Shown here one piece after another: positions 1 through 10,356 of a DNA stretch of 64,000 nt. The position numbers and the translations under genes are program-made. The DNA lies in contig NW_026262648.1 in NCBI RefSeq assembly GCF_021869535.1, positions 2,170,001-2,234,000 of the forward strand, in the 5' to 3' direction. Below the pieces are notes generated by a model that made no database searches, was not told the origin of the DNA, and was given only the letters and a program-made list of their open reading frames with translations. Numbering within the stretch: position 1 is the first letter of the stretch; every line of letters begins with the position of its first letter. Source of the DNA: Mytilus californianus (Eukaryota; Mollusca; Bivalvia; Mytilida; Mytilidae).

Positions 1-394
1 ACACTTTAGAACCTGATGGTCTTAACGAAAAAGATGAGAAAAGATACAGGAAAGATAAAGAATAATTTAGTACACAGCATCGTCCTTTTTATCCTGTAAT
101 ATTGGCCAATGGACGTTGATAACTTCAACTACCAATTTTGTAAAAATCTTGAACTTCATCCAAATTATGTATTATTTTCAAGGCAGCTAAATTCAAGTGC
201 AACATATACATTGAGCTGCAAAAGTTTCTTATCATCTACATCCGATTTCACCTGGATAGATGCACGCTTGATAAAGCTAGTTAGTCTAGCGAAATATTGC
301 GTTTATTTTCATCATTTTGTAAATATTTTAAACATTCTTATATTTACATACTAAATAGTGTGTTAAAATTACATTGTTAGGCAATCTATATATA

Positions 395-3300
395 TAAATA
401 TATATATATATATATAAGTCTAAATTGAAAACAACGTTCAAACCTATGATTGCGTTGGATAAAAGCCGCAATTTTTATAAGTTGCATGCAAAACAAATTT
501 CTTGGTAGAGGGTCTAAATACAGCACAAACAACATTTTCCATAAGACCAAAAAAGTGAAAAAGTATATTTTAACAAAACGCATTTGACTAGCAGGTCGAA
601 CAACGGATGTTCTTAAACCCTGCTGACTGCCATTGGCGATTGCCAAATAAACGGATCACCAGATGTAACAAAATGGATCTTAACTTTTAATTCAATACCA
701 AACAGAAAACAATAAACTTGCGGAAAAGATGGTATACCGCAAACAAAAGGTGCAAAAATTAGTACACCATATCCGGATTTCGACAATTAATGTCTCTTCA
801 GGGATGTTAGGAATCGAAACGGTATTTGGAAGGCCATATAATTTACCTCAATTTAGGATAGACTCTTGGATTTTGAAGAGTCGAAATAGGATGAACGGAT
901 CATATAAACCCGAAGGAAAATATAAAACAAGCCCAAACGAAAAAATATATACAAATCTAAATTGAAAACAACGTTCAAACCTATGATTGCGTTGGATAAA
1001 AACCGCATTTTTTTACGTGTGCATGCAAAACAAATTTCTTGGAAGAGGGGTTTAAAATACAGCACAAACAACATTTTCGAAAAAGACCCAAAGAGTGAAA
1101 AAGTTTATTTTAACAAAACGCATTTGACTAGCAGGTCGAACAACGGATATTCTTAAACCCTGCTGACTGCCATTGGCGATTGCCAAATAAACTGATCACC
1201 AGATGTAACAAAATGGATCTTAACTATTAATTCAAAACCAAACAGAAAACAATAAACTTGCGGAAAAGATGGTATGACGCAAACAAAAGGTGCAAAAATT
1301 AGGACACCATATCCGGATTTCGACAATTATTGTCTCTGCAGTGATGTTAGGAATCGAAATGGTATTTGGAAGACCATATAATTTACCTCAATTTAGGATA
1401 GACTCTTTAATTTTGAAGAGTCCAAAATAGGATGAACGGATCATATAAACCCGAAGGCAAATATAATACAAGCCCAAACGAAAACATATAAACAAGTCTA
1501 GTTTAAAACAATGTTTAAACCTACGATTGCGTTGGATAAAAACCGCATTTTTTATTACGTGTGCATGCAAAACAAATTTCTTGGTAGAGGGGTTTAAATA
1601 CAGCACAAACAACATTTTCCATAAGACCAAAAAAGTGAAAAAGTATATTTTAACAAAATGCATTTGACTAGCAGGTCGAACAACGGATGTGCTTAAACCC
1701 TGTTGACTGTCATTGGCGATCGCCAAATAAACGGATCACCACATGTAACAAAATGAATCTTAACTATTAATTCAATACCAAACAGAAAACAATAAACTTG
1801 CGGAAAAGATGGTATACCGCAAACAAAAGGTGCAAACATTAGTCACACCATATCCGGATTTCGACAATTAATGTCTCTTCAGTGATGTTAGGAATCGAAA
1901 GGGTATTTGGAAGGCCATATAATTTACCTCAATTTAGGATAGACTCTTTAATTTTGAAGAGTCGAAATGGGATGAACGGATCATATTAACCCGAAGGAAA
2001 ATATAAAACAAGCCCAAACGAAAAAATATAAACAAATCTAAATTAAAAACAACGTTCAAAACCTATATATATGATTGCGTTGGATGAAAACCGCATTTTT
2101 TTTACGTGTGCATGCATAACAAATTTCTTGGAAGAGGGGTTTAAAATACAGCACAAACAACATTTTCGAAAAAGACCAAAAAAGTGAAAAAGTATATTTT
2201 AACAAAACACATTTGACTAGCAGGTCGAACAACGGATTTTCTAAAACCCTGCTGACTATCATTGGCGATTGCCAAATAAACGGATCACCAGATGTAACAA
2301 AATGGATCTAAACTATTAATTCAATACCAAACAGAAAACAATAAACTTGCGGAAAAGATGGTACACCGCAAACAAAAGGTGCAAAAATTAGTACACCATA
2401 TCCGGATTTCGACAATTAATGTCTCTGCAGTGATGTTAGGAATCGAAAGGGTATTTGGAAGGCCATATAATTTACCTCAATTTAGGATAGACTCTTTAAT
2501 TTTGAAGAGTCAAAATAGGATGAACGGATCATATAAACCCGAAGGCAAATATAATACAAGCCCAAACGAAAACATATAAACAAGTCTAAATTGAAAACAA
2601 CATTTAAACCTGCGATTGCGTTGGATAAAAACCGCAATTTTTTTACGTGTGCATGCAAAACAAATTTCTTGGTAGAGGGGTTTAAATACAGCACAAACAA
2701 CATTTTCCATAAGACCAAAAAAGTGAAAAAGTATATTTAAACAAAATGCATTTGACTAGCAGGTCGAACAACGGATGTTCTTAAACCCTGCTGACTGTCA
2801 TTGGCGATCGCCAAATAAACGGATCACCAGATGTAACAAAATGGATCTTAACTGTTAATTCAATACCAAACAGAAAACAATAAACTTGCGGAAAAGATGG
2901 TATACCGCAAACAAAAGGTGCAAAAAATTAGTACACCATATCCGGATTTCGACAATTAATGTCTCTTCAGTGATGTTAGGAATCGAAACGGTATTTGGAA
3001 GGCCATATAGTTTACCTCAATTTAGGATAGACTCTTGAATTTTGAAGAGTCGAAATAGGATGAACGGATCATATAAACCCTAAGGCAAATATAAAACAAG
3101 CCCAAACGAAAAAATATAAACAAATCTAAAATGAAAACAACGTTCAAACCCATGATTGCTTCGGATAAAAACCGTAATTTTTATACGTGTGCATGCAAAA
3201 CAAATTTCTTAGTAGAGGGGTCTAAATACAGCACAAACAACATTTCCCAAAGACCAAAGCAATTTTTATACGTGTGCATGGAAAACAAATTAATATATAT

Positions 3301-3460
3301 ATAAGTCTAAATTGAAAACAACGTTCAAACTTATGATTGCGTTGGATAAAACCCTCAATTTTTATACGTTTGCTGCAAAACAAATAGCTTGGTGGAGGGG
3401 TCTAAATACAGCACAAACAACATTTTCCAAAAGACCAAAAAAGTGAAAAAGTATATTTTA
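395..3460. repeat. ~540-bp tandem satellite, 5 full copies plus partials
   Basis: A unit of about 540 bp repeats head to tail. The landmark 'cttgcggaaaagatggta' recurs near 717, 1257, 1797, 2346 and 2886, and the landmark 'caacgttcaaacctatgatt' recurs at the same spacing. The last copy is internally shortened (about 3260-3460). Copies differ by scattered substitutions and small indels. Apparent short ORFs inside them, on both strands, recur once per unit with frameshifts and stops, so I read them as satellite and not genes. The 5' edge is AT-rich (tatata). Confidence 0.9.
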
Positions 3461-3462
3461 AT

Positions 3463-4753
3463 AAGTGCTTTGTGTCTATTGCTTTTATGTTAGTTGGTTT
3501 GTTTGTGCTTCGTACCTATCGAAGGCCTCTTATGGATACTTGAAGAAATATCAATTCATCTCGGCTTCTAGTAAGTGTTTAACAACTAATATTTCTGTTG
3601 TTAACCTGCTTTGTTACTTTTATTTAAGAACTTTGTATTAATTTTTGTAATAAAGAATATGAAAATAATAGTATTACTTATAAACTATTATTATTACAAC
3701 TCAATAGAGCCAGCTTCTGTAATGAAAAAGGGAAATATTCTGGAACTGTGGTGAGATGATTAAAGCTGTAAATTTTCTAATTGACAATATTTTCCGTCTA
3801 AATTACAATCAATTGAAAAATTTCAAAACACTTATCGTTTCCTTAATGATATAATTGCCTTAAAAAATTAAGAATTTTCTCTTTTTACTGACGAAATTTA
3901 CACAAGGTAGCTTACTTTGAATAAATCTAATACAGACAACAATGATTGTCGTTTTCTATACTTGGATATTTCAGTTTCACACGGGAAAGTTTATACGAGA
4001 ATTAATAACAAAACGACGATTTTCGTTCCTTTATTATCAATTTTCCATTTTTGGATGGAGATATTCCTTTGGCTCCATCTTATGGTGTGTATATTTCACA
4101 ATTTGTTCGATATGCCTGTGTCTGAAGTCTGAAATTTCAATGGAAATAATTCATAAATAACTAAAAATAATTATTTCATTACAACAAATAAATGCAAACT
4201 TTTACTAAATTCTTTCATAGATACGAGTATTTGGTTAGGAAGTTTGGCTGTACCTGTAGAATTCATTTATAAAAGGGATTTCACATATGCCATTTTTATT
4301 GTGATGAGGTTTATAGAGCACTTGAATTCGGAGACCATCCATGTTAGCTCGTTGGTCCATTGATCAATTGAACGCCGTAGTGAAATTTTAACATATTGTT
4401 TTGGTCGGTACTTACTATGATTTTGCTTTAACAATCTGAAAAAATTAAAATATATTCAGTAAATATTTATTGCTATGTCTGTATAGTTATGATTACTTAT
4501 GCCTATGTCAATACTTTTTATCGATATTAGCTGCACAAGTTCATGCTTTTCTCAAACTGTTTTAATGTCTTTACACTAAATCCATTTGGTTTGCACTGAT
4601 AGATACTCCATTTAGGGAAAACGTGGTTTATTTATTAGTTGTAGTTGGCTTTAAACTAGCTTTCAGTCACTGCGAGTACTCTTAAATATATATATATACA
4701 AGTGCTTTGTGTCTATTGTTTATATGTTAGTTGGTTTGTTTGTGCTTCGTACC
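3463..4753. repeat. 54-bp direct repeats flanking a retroelement remnant
   Basis: The segment beginning 'aagtgctttgtgtctattg' and ending 'tgtgcttcgtacc' occurs at 3463-3516 and again, nearly identical, at 4700-4753, in the same orientation. The two copies bracket a decayed reverse-transcriptase fragment. They may be terminal repeats of a retroelement, or an older tandem duplication. The sequence alone does not settle which. Confidence 0.55.
3720..4330 (+). pseudogene. decayed reverse transcriptase fragment
   Basis: Translating across frameshifts gives stretches matching a reverse-transcriptase family I know as abundant in bivalves, of Penelope-like or related non-LTR type. Near 3915-3995 one frame reads LNKSNTDNND followed by FLYLDIS. 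After a frame change near 4015, the stretch to 4130 reads INFPFLDGDIPLAPSYGVYI and SQFVRYACV. Stops and at least one frameshift make it non-functional. The palm-domain catalytic block seen in the copy near 31.5 kb is missing here, so this copy is internally deleted. Family assignment is from memory of conserved phrases. Confidence 0.7.
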
Positions 4754-4807
4754 GATTAATTGAGTTAAGACATTTAAATCTTATTTTACAGTTTGTTCTT
4801 ATGTAGT

Positions 4808-5146
4808 GTTGTAATACCACCATCCCAGGTTAGAGTGAGGATTGAGAGCCCACAAATGTTTTTAACCCAAATTCTGTATGTTAATGTCCCAAGTCAGGAG
4901 CCTGTTATTTAGTGGTGGTTGGTTAATGTCCGTCATATTTGTTTTTGTTAAACTGTATTAAATAAATCAGTTTGAGTTGTTTTACATTTTTCATGTCGAT
5001 GCCTGGTGCATTGAGTATACGGTACGGATTTTTCTCATTGTAGATACCTGTATGGTGACATTTAGATGCTTTTATCTTCGTGAATTGAACTCTGGTGGAC
5101 AGTCGTCTCATTGGCAATCATACCACATCTCCTTATTTTTTTTAAC
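4808..5146 (-). repeat. dispersed mussel element, family A
   Basis: Reading the minus strand, this starts with 'gattgccaatgagacgactg' and runs to 'cctgggatggtggtatta'. Diverged copies of the same ~340-bp element occur in this window near 17968, 28658, 32685, 40995, 44145, 46065 and 51360. No coding capacity is retained. It is probably a short non-autonomous transposon. Confidence 0.75.
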
Positions 5147-6436
5147 GAATTAAAAAAAGAATAAATATTAACATATTTACTTGAATTATCAAAAAGAATA
5201 TTTGTCTGAATTAAAGAACATACATTTGTATACAACTATCACACTTATGATGCACAAGATCACACTAAAATAAATACTTGTAAACAAACGAAGGATCATT
5301 GGAACTTTAGACGATGACATTGTTCAGCAGTATTAGGACAGAATTTGCATTCATAATGGAAATACCTTACCATGACGTCAAGTCATACAACAATTCACAA
5401 GAAAAACATCTCCAATTACAATAAAAATATATTCAAACATTTCTTCAAGCGTACTTTGTTAGTGGGACATTGATTATGAATTTTAATATCCCGTACTTCA
5501 AATGTCTCCGTATCTTCAAGCGGGCCAAATATGAGAACAGTGTTCATCTCAGAATTCAAAAAAAATATTTTGTATTCAAACCAGTCACATTATGTTTAGT
5601 TTGCTTGACATTAAATGTTTATTTTACCTGTAGCTCTGGCTAAAAAGCGCCATTATTGGAGGATGTATTTGTATTTAAAATTCGTGTCGCATGCCTTTGT
5701 TTTGTCATTGTAAAAATAAAAAGATGTGGTATTGTTTCCGTACAGAAGGAATCTTAGCATACCTAGAAAACGACATTATATATGAAAACATCAATTAATA
5801 CTAAGAGTATTTTTTTTTTTAAGAAATGTTAAGAGAAATCGGAAAATTCGTTAATTTTCAGAGTTATTGTTCTCTTGTTATATTTATGTTATTCTGTCTA
5901 ACTTATGAAATATTTCCGTCCCTACAAAAGCAATAGATTATATATAATATCTTTGGGTACACCTCTTTCAGTACAGGTGCACTTTCGTAATTCTTATCCA
6001 ATATTTGTAGCAACGTGAATTAGTTGTTCTGTCAAGGTTTCACAACACTATCTGATAAACATTCAAGTGTATGTCGCACACAGTAACTTGAACACTAAAT
6101 AAACAACGAACATGACGAATAAATTTTAACAGCAGGATCTTATTAATTTTTTTTCATCAACCTTTACATATCATTGGCACTGAATTTGGCAACTCTTTCG
6201 AGATCTTTCAAAACAATGATATTGGTATTTTCCAAAAAGTTCGCATAAAACTGGCTTTTAGGAATATTTTTCGAGATATAGATTAAAATAGAGTTGATTT
6301 TACTCTAACCAAATACTAGGAATGGTGTCATCGAAATCTTTGCGAGACTTCACAAACATCAGGTCGTATTTGAATTTATTTAACAAAAAGTAGTATTCGA
6401 CTCATTACTTTTGAAAGCCTTGCGAAATATCAAAAT
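5147..6436. other. no gene seen; 5' copy of a diverged duplication
   Basis: AT-rich DNA with no supportable ORF. The block around 5330-6030 resembles 6780-7520: both contain 'cttaccatgacgt' followed by 'aacatctccaat' or 'aacaactccaat', and both end near 'gtaattcttatc' and 'caggttt(t)cacaa'. I read it as an old segmental duplication. Confidence 0.4.
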
Positions 6437-6620
6437 TTATACACACCGAATATATCATCAATTATTACTTAATGTATACACACCGCATATCATCAATTAT
6501 TACTTAATGTATACACACCGAATATATCATCAATTATTACTTAATGTATACACACCAAATATATCATCAATTATTACTTAATGTATACACACCGAATATA
6601 TCATCAATTATTACTTACCA
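6437..6620. repeat. 37-bp tandem repeat, 5 copies
   Basis: The unit 'tacacaccgaatatatcatc' plus 'aattattacttaatgta' repeats five times. The second copy is slightly shortened. The array lies between the two halves of the 5.3/6.8-kb duplicated segment. Confidence 0.9.
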
Positions 6621-7560
6621 TGCTTACTGTATGGTAGATGTAAACACCCACAATAATGAAAAAAAAATCTGAATTAAAGTTAAAAGTATTGTACAAAGTG
6701 TCACATCTGTTATACTGTGAACGTTATTATTAACACAACACGATAATACATTTCAGTAAATGTAAAACATTGGAAATTGTGTCCATGATTTACCTCACCT
6801 GCTACCTGATGGATTTTGCAGTGATGAATAAACATGCCTTACCATGACGTAAATTTATGCAAAGGTGTTAAGAAAAAACAACTCCAATCATACTAAAAAT
6901 AATAACTAGGATGTCTTCGAATCAATTTTCTCTCTCTTATTTGGCCTGTAATTTTCCATTTCAAAATCATAATCTTGTAAGTCATGACATTCCTGTGTCG
7001 TGCTAAAAAGTGAGAGAGGTCTTTTCCACACATTATTTTGATCAAATCAGTTACGTCTCTTTTAGTTTGCGAACTATTCAATGCATTATTACTCAAAACA
7101 CTGCAAACTATAAGCGACTGTATTGGATGATATATTTGTTTTTAAAATATATTTAGAAAAAAACATTTCCGTACAGGGTGATCATAAGCGTATCCCAAGA
7201 ATTTCATCATATCTCAAAGTAAAATCTCGTACATAGATAGAGTATTTAATATGCAAAAAGAGAGAAAAGTTTGTTGATATACGCAAGATTTTTTGAGTTA
7301 TCTTCCTTAAGTCATATTTCTGTAACGCTGTATAGCTTCTGTACAAAATATTTTTCTCACATACAAAATTCGTCAATCAATAAAAAAAAGACCTATCAAT
7401 TCACGAGCAACCCAAGATTCTCCCCAAAATTGCAACAACTCTACCAGGACAAGTATTCCTACGTAATTCTTATCGGATTAACATATTAAGCAATTATATA
7501 TAATATATATTTCTGTTCAGGTTTTACAAATTAAACTTATTTCCTTTTCTTATGGTTTTT

Positions 7561-7601
7561 CGTTTGTTTGTTTGTTTGTTTGTTTGTTTGTTTGTTTGTT
7601 T
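7561..7601. repeat. (TTTG)n microsatellite
   Basis: About ten uninterrupted gttt tetranucleotides. Confidence 0.95.
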
Positions 7602-7977
7602 TATATTTATTTTCCAAAATTTTCCTAGATTAGATCCTTAAGTAACTGGTTTCTATTAAACTTACTGTTATATGACCAAATAGATGTGACTTGAAAATCC
7701 TAACTTTGGGATAAATATTGTAGTCAACGGGGTAAAGTGGTGAAATCTGTTTCTCTAATAATGAAAATGCTCAGTGCAATGTTCCTAGTGAATAAGGCGG
7801 TAAATCAAATATACGAGGGAAATCTAATCAACGTGTGGTTTATCAAAATTGATTAGAATAGTCAGAACCGGCTTATATGCATGTATGTACAGAACGCATA
7901 TTAAATTTAATTTCAATTCGTCTCATATTTAGCCCAACAATGTTACACATGCAAACTTGCATAAGTTAATTTTTGTT

Positions 7978-8060
7978 CTTCCCTCAGCGGGATTTGAACC
8001 GTTTGGTCTTGCTTCTGTGACATCATGGTAACACCGAATGCACTGTGCCTAGCGCCCTGG
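7978..8060 (-). mobile_element. tRNA-derived SINE fragment
   Basis: On the minus strand the sequence reads '...agggcgctaggcacagtgc...' and ends with a B-box-like 'cggttcaaatcccgctgagg', typical of a tRNA-derived SINE head. A related head fragment in the opposite orientation lies at 8388-8432. A small inverted-repeat element (8061-8253) appears to have inserted directly beside it. Confidence 0.5.
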
Positions 8061-8253
8061 AGGATGATAATGTTACTTACCATGCTAACAGAAATGTGCA
8101 GATCTTAGAAGACCAAATTTGAGGCGAAATATATATATATTATGGGTGTTAGCCCTGTATAACGGGTTATCCGATGGAGAATGTCACATGTTTAGACGTA
8201 TATAATAAAGTTAAAATTTGATGTGGCGGCATGGTAAGTAGCATTATCATCCT
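8061..8253. mobile_element. 193-bp MITE-like element with 25-bp terminal inverted repeats
   Basis: The left end 'aggatgataatgttacttac' plus 'catgc' (8061-8085) is the reverse complement of 8229-8253 with one mismatch. The interior is AT-rich and non-coding. Its left edge abuts a SINE fragment, which suggests insertion into that SINE. Confidence 0.65.
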
Positions 8254-8387
8254 TTACGATAGACAGAACATGGCTGATCTTAAATATAAAACATCTACTT
8301 GCCACATTACATGATGTTCTGTGTTACAACCCTAAATAAAGCCGACTAGAAAAGCCATTACTCGACTAATGAAAGCTATATGTTTAA

Positions 8388-8432
8388 ATAGCCTAGTTGG
8401 TCGAGTGGTATAGGGCGCTTGACACAATGCAG
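8388..8432 (+). mobile_element. tRNA-derived SINE head fragment
   Basis: 'agcctagttggtcgagtggt' followed by 'atagggcgcttgacacaatg' resembles the A-box half of the same SINE family found inverted at 7978-8060. Confidence 0.45.
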
Positions 8433-9104
8433 AAAATTTAGAGTATTTTCTGATTAAGTTTAACTGTAGTAGAAAAATATATATACATCATGATGAGTGT
8501 TTTGAAAGGTCAGGGTCACAAACGTAGGTTAACCTTTTCACATTCCGTATCCAAAACATGCAAAAAGTAATGTCTCATACCTCGTATCCAAAACGCTAAA
8601 ATAGTCTTGCACGAAAACAACTAAAATGGTATTTTGAATCCATAACTCTTTATTGGCAAAGTTAATTTCGTAATTATTGAACATGACCTCCGTTTTGTCA
8701 TTAGTAACAACATATTTAAGCCAGACAATCATTGGTTGAACAGTTTTTCAGTTATTGTACTGTAACAACATTAAGTGACATTTTCTAATCAATCAAGGAC
8801 CACAACTAAAAAAATAAAAATCTTCAATCGGATTAGACCTCAACTTTGTTATCAGTGACATAATGTAAAAATCAAAAAGCATATATCTTAATATTTCTCA
8901 ACTTGTTGTCAGTTACAATTTATTTTCAAAAAATGTTTAACGTTGAACAGTTCACAATGGTTGCATCGAAATAACTGAAGCCGCCCTTAAGTTCTCTCCA
9001 ACCCGCCCAACAACCCCAAAGCAATGACCGGAATTCCATGAAAATTTATGTCGCGTGTATAGGAAAAAATAGGTCATTAATGTTACAAGGCTTATAATTT
9101 TAAG

Positions 9105-9215
9105 CGTTAGCCGCGCGTTTCGTCTACAAAAGACTCATGAGTTACGCTCGAATTAAAAAAAGTTAAAAGGCCAATAAAAGTGAAAGAGCATTGAGGACAA
9201 AATTCCGAAATTTAT
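9105..9215 (+). repeat. dispersed mussel element fragment ('cgcgtttcgtctacaaaa')
   Basis: The stretch around 'gccgcgcgtttcgtctacaa' and 'gactcatgagttacgctcga' followed by '...agagcattgaggac' is a motif I recognise as dispersed in mussel genomes. A related fragment lies near 52640-52870. Non-coding. Confidence 0.45.
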
Positions 9216-9382
9216 ACTAGTGGCGTTATGACATGGGTATATGCATATACAACATTTTAGGTTGCCATGACTTTCATCAATCAAAGAAGATCAAGACTCA
9301 AAATTGGAACTATACTGTTTTAGATCTAACAAAGATATTTATTAAAGCACATTTATATATATTCACCGTCTTTTGTTTATTT

Positions 9383-9852
9383 TGTGGCTTATTTGTTTGT
9401 GCACCTACAGGTCTAAACATTCTTCTTTATTTGTTTGTGCACCTACAGATCTAAACATACTTCTTTATTTGTTTGTGCACCTACAGATCTAAACATACTT
9501 CTTTATTTGTTTGTGCACCTACAGATCTAAACATACTTCTTTATTTGTTTGTGCACCTACAGATCTACACATACTTCTTTATTTGTTTGTGCACCTACAG
9601 ATCTACACATACTTATACATTTGTTTGTGCACCTACAGATCTACACATACTTCTTTATTTGTTTGTGCACCTACAGATCTACACATACTTCTTTATTTGT
9701 TTGTGCACCTACAGATCTACACATACTTCTTTATTTGTTTGTGCACCTACAGATCTACACATACTTCTTTATTTGTTTGTTTACCTACAGATCTACACAT
9801 ACTTATACATTTGTTTGTGCACCTACAGATCTACACATACTTCTTTATTTGT
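9383..9852. repeat. 38-bp minisatellite, ~12 copies
   Basis: The unit 'gtgcacctacagatctacac' plus 'atacttctttatttgttt' (38 bp) is repeated about 12 times with few substitutions. Each unit contains an AGATCT site. Because 38 is not divisible by three, the three forward frames are each open and encode the same 38-residue repeat in staggered register. This explains three overlapping ORFs of 120-139 codons. I do not consider them genes. The array ends about 390 bp before the gene 1 TATA box. Confidence 0.93.
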
Positions 9853-10238
9853 TTTACACAGGATTGTGCCGTCGAAATATCTCTCCTCATAAAACACGAA
9901 TGACTGTTTGATGTTTTGTTTGGTACAGAAATGGAAACCATAAGCACTTCTAATTTTTCTAAAATGTATTATCCCTTCTTGTGCCCTAGCATACAACTAA
10001 AAAACCATATGTATTAAATGATTTTTGAATATGGAAAAGTGCCATCTTGGATAATGTTTATCAAAATCAAAATTGATGACATGTTTACAATTATTATTAG
10101 ATATGCTTACAAATATCTTAATTTAATGAATTAACGAATAAAACATTTATGATTGCGTTAATTATTTTTGTATCAAAGAAAGTCAAATGGAAAAATGTTT
10201 GTCACTCAAGGTTTGAAAGGTAATCAGTTATTCCTCTG
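9853..10238. other. upstream region of gene 1
   Basis: AT-rich, non-repetitive sequence between the 38-bp minisatellite and the gene 1 TATA box. Any proximal promoter or enhancer of gene 1 would lie here. I recognise no specific transcription-factor site with confidence. Confidence 0.4.
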
Positions 10239-10246
10239 TATAAATA
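10239..10246 (+). promoter_or_regulatory. TATA box of gene 1
   Basis: TATAAATA lies 48 bp upstream of the gene 1 ATG (10287). If transcription starts about 30 bp downstream of the TATA, the 5' leader is only about 15-20 nt. A strong consensus TATA with a very short leader fits a highly expressed, tissue-restricted secretory gene. This is inferred from position and consensus only. Confidence 0.65.
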
Positions 10247-10286
10247 CATTAACGTCGACACCATATGCACAACGACAGGCACCACC

Positions 10287-10356
10287 ATGACCATGGACAA
10301 CTTGGTGCGGTGGTTGATTTTAGTGGTGGGGACCATGGTCGCTGTGAATGCCTTGG
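10287..10356 (+). CDS. gene 1 exon 1: signal peptide
   Basis: The exon encodes MTMDNLVRWL then ILVVGTMVAVNAL. It has a short charged N-terminus, a hydrophobic core and small residues (VNA) suitable for signal peptidase. The ATG is in a good context (accaccATGA); a second in-frame ATG is two codons later. The exon ends in phase 1 at 'ccttgg|gtaagc'. Confidence 0.85.

Noticed and set aside
386..2718. Recurring ORFs on both strands in the first 2.7 kb
   Set aside because: They recur with the ~540-bp satellite period and are broken differently in each copy.
9473..9911. Three overlapping ORFs of 120-139 codons
   Set aside because: They are the 38-bp minisatellite translated in each frame. No start context, domain or conservation.
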